This document shows positions 7,727 to 15,600 of a DNA stretch of 38,447 bases, one piece after another. Made by a program: the position numbers and the translations under genes. The DNA comes from Calditrichota bacterium. Its GTDB lineage: Bacteria > Calditrichota > Calditrichia > Calditrichales > Calditrichaceae. The notes under the pieces were generated by a model, which was not told where the DNA came from, did no database searches, and saw nothing but the letters and a program-made list of their open reading frames with translations. Location of the stretch: the NCBI GenBank assembly GCA_024278715.1, contig JAJRSN010000229.1:1-38447 (forward strand). Direction: 5' to 3'. The stretch's first letter is position 1. Each line of letters opens with the position of its first letter.

Positions 7727-9061
7727 ATGAAAAAAATCGGATTTTTATATCTATTACTGATATGGGTTGGTTTTTCTGTAGCTCAGACGATTTTTTTGAG
7801 CGATGACTTTGAAGATGGCGATATCTCAGACTGGAAACAAATTCCCGACAGTAATTGGGTCGCCAGTTCTGACGGGGCAATTACAGGCAGTTTTTCACTT
7901 AAACACGCCTTAAACGACACGGCGGCAAGCAGTCACATTACTAAGCCTTTGGTGAATCTTAATGTTGATTCGGAGATTACAACCTGGCGGTTCAATTTAA
8001 AAAACGGAACATTTGATCCGAGCGGCGCCAATAAATTCTGGGTGTATCTTATGGTTCATGATACTACCCATGTAAACGGATATGCGGTGGGCGTAAATTT
8101 ATCGGGTGAGACCGATAGCCTTTCTCTCTGGCGATTAACAAACAGTCAGGCAGATACGATACTCCTTACTACTTCTTTTGATTGGGGACCCGATGACCTG
8201 GTGGGAATCGAAGTAACCCGCGATTCTTCGGGCGTTTGGGAATTAAAATATGACGCTAACGGAAACTTTGACAATTTAATTAGCGCGGGAGCCGTAAAAG
8301 ACACGGTATATACTGCGGCTAACTATTTCGGAATGTCGTTTTATTTTAAAACAGCCGAAGCGGGAAACCTCTGGTTAGACGATGTATTGATTAAGCAGGG
8401 TACGCGGGTTAATGTTGCGACGAAGGCGTTTTTGCAAGGCGCTTTCAACGCGGATACAATGCGCACAACTCTGGTAAGTCAGGATTTCATGCCAAACGGA
8501 CAACCGTTTAACACCTCTCCGTGGAATTATAACGGCGATGAAATCGTTTTAAATTTTCCGACGGATGTTGTGGACTGGATACAGGTGCAATTAAGAACTT
8601 CCACGGATTCTGCCTCTACCGTTGCAACACGCGCAGCCTTTATTCGTAAAGACGGAATGATTACGGACCTGGACGGATACAGTCCGGTTAGTTTTTCGGG
8701 GATTGCAGACGGTTCTTATTACGTAGTATTGCGGCACAGAAATCATTTAGCCTTGATGACCGCTAACCCGGTGAGCTTATCCGCGGAAACGACTCTGTAC
8801 GATTTTAGTACGGCTCAAAGTCAGGCTTACGGGGCAAACGCACAGGTAGAATTAACAACCGGCGTGTTCGGGATGCCGACTGGCGACGCCAACGCCAACG
8901 GACAGGTCCAGAATGACGATAAAAACGACTTCTGGAAACCGCAGTTGGGAACAGCCGGATATCGATCGGCGGATTTCAATTTGAACGGACAGGTGCAAAA
9001 TGATGACAAAAATGATTTTTGGAAGGGAAACTTGGGCTTAGGCACTCAGGTTCCCAATTAA
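7727..9061 (+). CDS. Secreted protein with jelly-roll-like domain and C-terminal dockerin-like repeat pair
   Basis: This is a 444-residue protein with GGAGG upstream of the ATG and a signal peptide ending near VAQ (residue 20). Residues about 24-225 (DDFEDGDISDWKQ to LWLDDVLIKQG) look like a LamG/concanavalin-type beta-sandwich. Residues about 230-380 form a second beta-rich domain (NTSPWNYNGDE, VVDWIQVQLR, YYVVLRHRNHLALM) that I know from many Bacteroidota surface proteins. The C-terminus holds two loops, DANANGQVQNDD (from Asp387) and DFNLNGQVQNDD (from Asp416), each followed by KNDFWK. They fit the D-x-N-x-D/N-G-x-x-x-x-x-D calcium loop of type I dockerins. There is no sorting tail. It may be held on the surface through its dockerin-like end; that is inference. 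TATAAT at 7684-7689 could be a -10 box, but no good -35 is seen. Confidence 0.8.
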   Translation: MKKIGFLYLLLIWVGFSVAQTIFLSDDFEDGDISDWKQIPDSNWVASSDGAITGSFSLKHALNDTAASSHITKPLVNLNVDSEITTWRFNLKNGTFDPSGANKFWVYLMVHDTTHVNGYAVGVNLSGETDSLSLWRLTNSQADTILLTTSFDWGPDDLVGIEVTRDSSGVWELKYDANGNFDNLISAGAVKDTVYTAANYFGMSFYFKTAEAGNLWLDDVLIKQGTRVNVATKAFLQGAFNADTMRTTLVSQDFMPNGQPFNTSPWNYNGDEIVLNFPTDVVDWIQVQLRTSTDSASTVATRAAFIRKDGMITDLDGYSPVSFSGIADGSYYVVLRHRNHLALMTANPVSLSAETTLYDFSTAQSQAYGANAQVELTTGVFGMPTGDANANGQVQNDDKNDFWKPQLGTAGYRSADFNLNGQVQNDDKNDFWKGNLGLGTQVPN

Positions 9062-9104
9062 AAAAGAGTTAAGTTCTTAGTAACTAACATAAATTAAGGA
9101 GAAT

Positions 9105-9986
9105 ATGATGAAAACGATAAAGATATTATTGATTTTTTTGTTCGGGTTACAAATAAGCTATGGGACAAGCCTTACCTTCACATTTTCAAATGGCATAGTG
9201 ACCAACAATGGCGTAAAAAAATATGAATTTGATGTGATGGTAAGCGCCAGCGATGACACAACGCATCTTGGCGATGCTTTGGTCTATATTAATTACAACA
9301 CGCTGGGCTTTGGCTCTTCTGTTGTCGCCAACAGTAAAATAACCGTGGACAAGGGCACGCTGATTCAGGGAGAATTGGTGGCAGGCTTACCTTTGTATGA
9401 AATCAGCAATATTTCGGATAATACTTCATCCCGTTTTGCCGTCGGAATAGGATATAAATACAGCGACAGCCCGACTGCCGCCAACCTTGTAACAACTTCG
9501 CCGGAGCAGTTGCTTCACATTACTATTGAAATTATGGATTCAACCCAAACCGCGGGTCTGAGTTTCGAACAAACATTAATGGAAGGACAACAGTATAAAT
9601 CGGATAATGCTACCAAATATTCGCCCATTATTGCTACCGACACGGATGACAGTCCTTTGAAGACGAATCCGAGCGACATCACAAGAGACGGACAATTTTT
9701 GCCCGATAAATTTCAGTTGTACAACAATTTCCCTAATCCGTTCAACCCGAGCACCACGCTTAAATTTGACTTGCCGAAAAGTACGGCGAATGTTCAACTG
9801 GTGATTTACGATATTTTGGGCAGAAGAATAGCCACGCTTTTTTCAGGCGATTTAACGGCGGGTCGTTATTCTTACCTCTGGAACGGCAGAAATCAATTTG
9901 GGAATGCGATGCCGAGCGGCGTTTATTTCGCAACTTTTAAAGCCGGTAATTATTCCAGAACGATTAAAATGATGCTGGTGAAGTAA
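9105..9986 (+). CDS. Secreted cohesin-like beta-sandwich protein with type IX-style sorting tail
   Basis: This is a 293-residue protein with AAGGAG at 9096-9101. The ATG could be 9105 or, with better spacing, 9108. The signal peptide ends near SYG (residue 20). Residues about 22-175 are a single beta-rich domain: YEFDVMVSASDDTTHLGDALVYINYN..., a repeated strand pattern, then ISEL-like LLHITIEIMDS. This resembles cohesin/carbohydrate-binding beta-sandwich domains, but I cannot prove the family. Residues about 200-293 are the sorting tail with NNFPNPFNPSTTLKFDL, VIYDILGRRIATL, GVYFATF and a basic end. It begins 43 bases after the dockerin-like gene with no terminator between, so the two are likely co-transcribed. 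A surface anchor or scaffold role for its neighbour is an inference. Confidence 0.72.
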   Translation: MMKTIKILLIFLFGLQISYGTSLTFTFSNGIVTNNGVKKYEFDVMVSASDDTTHLGDALVYINYNTLGFGSSVVANSKITVDKGTLIQGELVAGLPLYEISNISDNTSSRFAVGIGYKYSDSPTAANLVTTSPEQLLHITIEIMDSTQTAGLSFEQTLMEGQQYKSDNATKYSPIIATDTDDSPLKTNPSDITRDGQFLPDKFQLYNNFPNPFNPSTTLKFDLPKSTANVQLVIYDILGRRIATLFSGDLTAGRYSYLWNGRNQFGNAMPSGVYFATFKAGNYSRTIKMMLVK

Positions 9987-10012
9987 GTTTTCATTCAAAT
10001 TTCTTTGAATTA

Positions 10013-10052
10013 AAAAGGCAGGAAACAGCGGCGTCGCCGTCTCCTGCCTTTT
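10013..10052. terminator. Bidirectional terminator hairpin
   Basis: The arms AAAAGGCAGGA (10013-10023) and TCCTGCCTTTT (10042-10052) pair over 11 bp with a GC-rich inner segment. Flanking A and T runs let it work in both directions, between the convergent sorting-tail gene and the anti-sigma gene. Strong call. Confidence 0.85.
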
Positions 10053-10069
10053 CTATTTTAGATATCTTT

Positions 10070-10630
10070 TTATAATATTGTTACAATAAATTTGGTTAAA
10101 ACCGAATCTTCTTTAATGCTTTCTCCCGTTTTTTGGCGGTTTACAATTTGCAAATGCGCTCTTATTTTAGGTTGATCGACGATAATTTCGTTTTTTGTAA
10201 TCGAGGCGTCAGACGGAAAAGCAGAGGTATTTTGGGGTTGAAAAAAAAGGCTTTTACCAAGGAAGATTCCGGAGATCAGAATAATTGCCAGTACAACCTG
10301 ATAGACAGGAATCCGATAGGCAAAAAGCGAATAAAGCGCGTCTGAAATTTTATCCGCAAAACCTTTTTCCGCTCTTTGAAGCATTTCCATTTCGTTCATG
10401 AGATTTAGGCGTACGTCGGGCGAGGGATTTAGTTGGCTTAAAGCATCGCTTGCAAACGACGACCGTATGCGCATTAATACATGCCGAAACCGCAGGCATT
10501 TTTTACAGGTTTTCAAGTGGTCGTCAACAAGTTTCTTTTCTTTATCATTGATATTCGAGGTCATTTGTCGGATTATTAAATGTTCAATTCGGGAACAGTT
10601 TCCGTTTAATTTACCGTTTAAACGATTCAT
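10070..10630 (-). CDS. Membrane anti-sigma factor with zinc-finger (zf-HC2-like) domain
   Basis: This 186-residue protein starts at the ATG at 10630, one base after the sigma stop codon, with GGAG inside the sigma gene end. The upstream part of the open frame lies inside the sigma gene and is not used. The cytoplasmic N-terminal part has HLKTCKKC, the HxxxCxxC zinc motif of ZAS/zf-HC2 anti-sigma domains, preceded by a Cys/His-bearing helix. One membrane span follows (VYQVVLAIILISGIFLG, about residues 110-130) and then a short periplasmic tail of about 55 residues. It should hold the neighbouring ECF sigma at the membrane until a signal arrives. The gene order sigma-then-anti-sigma and tight coupling support this. 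No sensory domain can be named. Confidence 0.85.
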   Translation of the reverse strand: MNRLNGKLNGNCSRIEHLIIRQMTSNINDKEKKLVDDHLKTCKKCLRFRHVLMRIRSSFASDALSQLNPSPDVRLNLMNEMEMLQRAEKGFADKISDALYSLFAYRIPVYQVVLAIILISGIFLGKSLFFQPQNTSAFPSDASITKNEIIVDQPKIRAHLQIVNRQKTGESIKEDSVLTKFIVTIL

Positions 10631-10631
10631 T

Positions 10632-11222
10632 TTAATTATCTCCGTTTTTATTCGGATTAAAAGCCTGTAAATATTTTGCCAGTTTTTCACAGGCGTAGAA
10701 CAAACGGGATTTCACCGTTCCTTCCGAACAGTTCATCGTTTTGCTGATCTCCTTAATAGAAAGATTCTCTTGAAAACGAAGTAAAAAGGCTGTCCGTTGG
10801 TCGGGCGGTAATTCGTTTAATCTTACCTGCAGAACTTTTTGAAATAATTTTTGATCTATTCTTTGATCAAAGGAATTCGGATTATCGGCGATGTCATTGT
10901 TCGATTCGATAAGTGTTGTGTCTCTATTCGATAGGCGGCGATATTCATTTTTGCACATATTGTGAGCGACGGAAAATATCCAGGTTTTGAACTTGTACCG
11001 ACCATTAAATAGTTCGGGTTTACGGATTATTTTTAGAAAAATATCCTGTAATAAATCCTGTGATTTTTCCCTGTCGCCGCCCAGCATACGAAAAAAGTAG
11101 TGGAGCAGGCGTTTACCGTAACGTGAATAGAGTTGATTAAAGGCTTTGGTATCGCCTTTTTTTATCAACTTCATCAGGCGTTCGTCGCTGACCGTTTGAT
11201 AGTCTTTACCTATAAGAGCCAT
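10632..11222 (-). CDS. ECF-family RNA polymerase sigma factor
   Basis: This is a 196-residue sigma-70 family protein of ECF size. Region 2 is visible at about residues 25-92 (FNQLYSRYGKRLLHYFFRM, DLLQDIFLKI, KFKTWIFSVAHN), and region 4 at about 130-185 (ELPPDQRTAFLLRF, SIKEISKTMNCSEGTVKSRL), a helix-turn-helix for the -35 element. Regions 1 and 3 are absent, as expected. It is followed by an anti-sigma gene with near overlap and preceded after 24 bases by the TPR/DUF2723-like gene, so the three probably form one operon. ECF sigmas of this kind usually switch on envelope or surface functions, often including their own operon. Targets are unknown. Confidence 0.93.
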   Translation of the reverse strand: MALIGKDYQTVSDERLMKLIKKGDTKAFNQLYSRYGKRLLHYFFRMLGGDREKSQDLLQDIFLKIIRKPELFNGRYKFKTWIFSVAHNMCKNEYRRLSNRDTTLIESNNDIADNPNSFDQRIDQKLFQKVLQVRLNELPPDQRTAFLLRFQENLSIKEISKTMNCSEGTVKSRLFYACEKLAKYLQAFNPNKNGDN

Positions 11223-11246
11223 AAAGTCTGTTGTTTTCTCAACAAA

Positions 11247-12440
11247 TTAAAAGGTTTTGCTATTAATATATTCAATAAGCTTTTCATTTCCACCTTTTTT
11301 TGCCAATTGAAGCGCGAAATTTTTCCAATAATCGGCGTCGTCTTTTTGTCCGCTTAAATTCAAATGTTCTGCCAATTTCATAAAAACAATAACATAATTT
11401 AAATTCAATTGATCAATGGAAGCATTAGCAAGGTATTGTTCGTCGTACCAGTTGTTCTTAAGATAATCCAAGCGTAAATTTTTTTCCAGATTCATTTTCA
11501 AAATAGCCAAGTTGTCAATACTATCGGTGCTATATTGATAGGCAAGACCGACGATGTAAAGATTATCCTCGATATTTTTCAGATAATTTGCGTTTAAAGT
11601 CAGGGCGATATAGATGGGAATATTCTGATAATTTTTATGGATTTGTTGAATTAATTCCTGCAGAAAATCGGCACCTTTTTTACCTTTCAGATCATCGGCG
11701 GAGATGTCGATATTTTTTTTGTCAAGCAAAGATTCCAGATAGTCAGGATATCCCATTGCCAGATTTAAATTGATTATCGTGACGTCCGGGCGAACATTCT
11801 TTACCGTTTGTAATATCCAGGCGGGATAGGTGTCGTTATCGCCATTGGTAAATAGAACAGCATTTTTCTCGCAGGAGGCTAAAACGTTGTAATTGTAATT
11901 TAACAAACCGGGCGCGATGTCTTTGCTTTGATAGAGCTTCCGGATAAATTCTTTCAGTTTTGGTTGATTGTCGTGGACTGCGTAATAGACAATAAAGTCG
12001 TAGTACAATTCCGCTTTTTCGGGTTGTAGTTGATAAGCCTTTTTTAGCCAGGAAATATCTGCTTTTTTGTAGGGCGCATAGTATTTATATTTTAAGTAGT
12101 AGTATTCATAAGAATTGGGAACAGATTTACCCATTTCTGCAATGATTTTTTTTAATTTTTCCTGCCTGTTTTTAAAAGCTTCGGAGGTGAATTGTGTCGG
12201 TCTGGAATATCGAAGAGCAAGAAAGTAATTTCTCCACGCCTCGGGGTTTTGGGGATTTTTTTTGACTTCCCGCTCCCAGAGTTCTGCTTGTTTAAGGTAC
12301 CATTCGTTGGGTTTTTGAACGTAAATGATTCGATAAACTTTTTGCGGTTTTTCACTTTGGGCAAAAACAAAATCGTTTTTTGGAAGAATAAAAAACGCGA
12401 TGAGGATGAAAATTCCGAAAAACAAATTGGTTGATTTCAT
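11247..12440 (-). CDS. Exported TPR protein with DUF2723/TMEM260-like soluble domain
   Basis: This is a 397-residue protein with GGAGG before the ATG and a signal peptide (residues 1 to about 27, ending VFAQ), so it is periplasmic or secreted. The first half is helical and repeat-like, consistent with TPRs (WYLKQAELWEREVKKNPQNPEAWRNY; YYLKYKYYAPYKKADISWLKKAYQLQP). Residues about 190-240 contain AVLFTNGDNDTYPAWILQ (GDND at 200-203) then VRPDVTIINLNL. This closely resembles the soluble part found after the membrane domain in DUF2723 (TMEM260-like O-mannosyltransferase) proteins. The glycosyltransferase membrane part is missing here. It heads the sigma/anti-sigma operon. The domain resemblance is from memory; a role as partner, sensor or cofactor for surface modification is inference. 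Confidence 0.7.
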   Translation of the reverse strand: MKSTNLFFGIFILIAFFILPKNDFVFAQSEKPQKVYRIIYVQKPNEWYLKQAELWEREVKKNPQNPEAWRNYFLALRYSRPTQFTSEAFKNRQEKLKKIIAEMGKSVPNSYEYYYLKYKYYAPYKKADISWLKKAYQLQPEKAELYYDFIVYYAVHDNQPKLKEFIRKLYQSKDIAPGLLNYNYNVLASCEKNAVLFTNGDNDTYPAWILQTVKNVRPDVTIINLNLAMGYPDYLESLLDKKNIDISADDLKGKKGADFLQELIQQIHKNYQNIPIYIALTLNANYLKNIEDNLYIVGLAYQYSTDSIDNLAILKMNLEKNLRLDYLKNNWYDEQYLANASIDQLNLNYVIVFMKLAEHLNLSGQKDDADYWKNFALQLAKKGGNEKLIEYINSKTF

Positions 12441-12475
12441 TTTAAAGTTCCTCCGTAAAATGATAGTTACATTGA

Positions 12476-12505
12476 ATAATACACGGGAGAATCGGAAACG
12501 TTCAA
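12476..12505 (-). promoter_or_regulatory. Candidate promoter of the TPR-sigma-anti-sigma operon
   Basis: On the minus strand TTGAAC (12505-12500) is followed after 18 bases by TATTAT (12481-12476), 35 bases before the operon's first ATG. The same stretch contains GAAC and CGTGT spaced like some ECF promoters, so autoregulation by the operon's own sigma is possible. Motif-only evidence. Confidence 0.4.
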
Positions 12506-12572
12506 CGAGGAAGGAAAAAATTTAACGGGATATCGGGGATAAGGTAAAAAGGCGTAATGTGTGACTAGATAG

Positions 12573-12646
12573 GCTTCCCTTCGACAGGCTCAGGGAGCGT
12601 GTGTGATGGGTGACGAGACAGGCTTCCTTCGACAGGCTCAGGAAGC
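12573..12646. repeat. Two hairpin repeats with conserved TCGACAGGCTC loop
   Basis: Copy 1 is GCTTCCCT-TCGACAGGCTC-AGGGAGC (12573-12598), and copy 2 is GCTTCCT-TCGACAGGCTC-AGGAAGC (12622-12646), in direct orientation 49 bases apart. The 11-base loop is identical. Stem bases differ, but pairing is kept (copy 2 perfect over 7 bp, copy 1 with one bulged T). Flanks (GTGAC..AGA.AGGCTT) are also similar. They sit downstream of the C25 peptidase gene on the minus strand. They look like REP-type palindromic elements and may serve as mRNA ends. There is no gene in 12441-12663. Confidence 0.7.
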
Positions 12647-12663
12647 GGTGAGATAGTAGTAAT

Positions 12664-15600
12664 TTATTTTATTTTAATCATTTTCCGGACTTTTGAAAAT
12701 TGCACCTGACGTGTGGATTTATCGCGGACGACAAGGCGATAAAAATAAATGCCCGACGCCTGTCCGAGATTATTGTTGTTGTTTCCGCTCCAGGTTTTGC
12801 GGTGAACGCCGCTGCCCAAAAGCTGATTATCGACAAGAGTTGTTATTTTTTGTCCGAGAATATTAAAAATAGTTAGCTCGACCCAGGCGGGATCTTTTAA
12901 TCCGAATTCAATTTTCGTCATGGGATTAAAGGGATTGGGATAGTTGGGTTTTAAGTAAAATTTTTCGGGAATTTGATCCGGTTTCGAAGTAATACCACTT
13001 ACTATCTCAAGATGCAGAGTATCCATTTCTCCGGTGTGTTTGGCGTTACCCAGCGGTTGATTCCAGTACAAAACGGTGGATGAGGAATATTTTTGCGGGG
13101 CATCCCAGATCAACAAAACGCCTTCGTGGTTAACCGTTAATACTTCCAAATCCCCGTCGGAATCAATATCGTCAACAACGGGTGAATGAGCCTTGACCAT
13201 ATCGTTCTTTGTGTATAAGGGAAAACCGGCAACCTCGTTTCCGTCAAGTGAGCTTAAGGCGTGAATATAACCGAAGGTATCCAGATAGATGATCTCCTGA
13301 ATACCATCCTGATTAATATCGGCTAAAACAGGGCTGTTGTACGGTGAAAGGATTTCCCAGTTTCCGGCAAAGAAACCGTCTCCGTTGTTAATGGGTTTGG
13401 GCCATCCCTCCATTAACTGCCCGTTATTTTTGAATATGTACACATTATTGCGTCCCACATAGATGATTTCCAGATCGGCATCCTGATCGACATTTCCGAT
13501 AATTGCCGGCGAGCTGTGTCCGTAAGGATCGGTTAGTTTGCATTCCTTGCCCCCTTCCCAGCCGGGAAAGAAATCGCCTTTGTAATCGAGCACATAAAGG
13601 CGGTCGGTTTTAACTATGGGCAATACGATTTCAAGTAAGCCGTCGTTATTCAAGTCAGCCAAACTTAAAGGAGATTCGAGATAGCCGGAGAAAGATTTTA
13701 TCCAGACCGGGTTCGGCGAGCTGTCCGGTTTAAAACAGAATAATTTACCGCCCTGCGTGGGAACGATTACGGATAATTCTCCGCTATCATCCAGGTCGGC
13801 TACCGCCACATTCCCAAGCGAGGTGCGGTCGTCAAACATAAAACCTTCGGAGGGCCAATCTTTGAATGACTTAAGGAATCCGCTGCTGTCGGTTAAAATA
13901 AACAAACGACTGTTTTTGGGAGGATGAGGAGCATTGCCGGCATGGGTAAGCACAATAATTTCATCAAATCCGTCATGATCCAGATCGGAGAGAACGACAG
14001 GAGACGGCGCGTTGTATTGCAAATCGAATTGAGAAAGCAATTGCCCGTTTTTTCCATTGATCACATAGATATTATTCAGAGGTTGACCTTCTCTGAAGCT
14101 TGAAACCACGATTTCATGTTTGGATAAACCGTTGACATTACCGACAGCCGGGAAAGTCAGGTCGCCTTCCAAATCGTTTAATTTGAATAACAGAGTTCCG
14201 TTCGAATCATAAACGTGTAACTGTCCGTTGCCGCCGGAAGCGATCAGCTCTTTTTTCCCGTCGCCGTTCAAATCAAAAGAAGTGACTCCGCTTACTTCCG
14301 ATCCGATGGCTTTTACATTGGGACGAACAGGAAAGCCGTACTGAGGGGGAAGAGCGGACCATGCCCGGATTGTATCCGCCGTGGCACTAAAATTACCGGA
14401 TGAATCCACGGTTCTGATGGAATAATAATAAGGCAAGTTGCTATCCACCTGATTATCAATAAAATATCCGGCATTTTTTAACGGATTTTGCGTGATTCTG
14501 TAGAATTCGGTTTCAGGACTTTCGGAGCGATAGATGTGATAACCGTAAACGTCGTTATCGGCGGAGGGTTTCCAGGTTAGCAGAATCCCTTCGGCTCTGT
14601 CGGGGCGGAAGGAGAAGGAAGGCGGGGGCGACGGTGCTGTAAAATCAATCGGATACTCCCATTGATTGCCGGAATAATCGTTCAGAATTAATTTTAAATG
14701 AATATCGGAAAGTTCTTCGCGATGTTCGATAATAAATTCCTGTTCAAATTCAGCGGTGGTTTGGGGTGAAAGCCGGGGCATTGAAAGTTGATCCTGAACA
14801 ACTTGCGCAAGAGGATCTGCAGAGATCAATCGCGCCTTAATATCGGAAGCTTTTCCCCGTCCGGTGTTGCTAATATTCAGATGAACGGTGGTATAATAGA
14901 GTTTTCCGAGAGTTGTATCTGTCAGTATGGTCTGGTGGGTTTGCGAGAAAACGGTTAATCGCGGAACATAAATATTGAAGCTTGTGTTTTCGGCAAGCTG
15001 TTGTTCCGCGGGCGACGTCAATTCCGCCCTGAGCACCAATGTTGTGTCAACAGTAATTCCACCGGCTATGGTGAGATTAAAGGGACCAAAGGTAACCGTA
15101 TCTTCGGGTAGAACCGATTGGCTTAAAACGGCAAGGCTGTCTTTTAAGTAAAACAGAGATGAAAATTTGTGCAGAGCAATTTGTGTTCCGGGCTGCCAGG
15201 TTTTAACGCCGGTGTTTTTCCATTTCAAATACAGGGCAAATTCTTCGTTAGGCTCGCATTGATTGTTTTGGTTTCCGTTGATTTCCTTAAAACGCGTACT
15301 TAGTAATTTTCCCGCAAAATCATTGGAAGCGGTCAGATTCAAAATTTTTTCAGATGGACGGTAATTTCGGGTAGAGACTGTGAGAAAGACACTGTCTGTG
15401 TTGACGTTTGTAAGGTCAAAAGAAGAAACACCCGTCTCTGAAGTCCGCTGAATTCGATACAATTGATCCTTTTTGTACAACACAACGGTAGCTTGAGGAA
15501 GCGGTGAATCGGTGGAGTCGTTAAGCACAGTGACATTCAGCCAGCGTTTACCGTTTTTAGTTACGATTTGATCTTCTATTTTGAAATTTTGAACTCGGTC

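Noticed and set aside
10631-10690. Longer N-terminus for the anti-sigma factor
   Set aside because: It would overlap the sigma gene by 60 bases. The ATG at 10630 has GGAG and tight coupling to the sigma stop.
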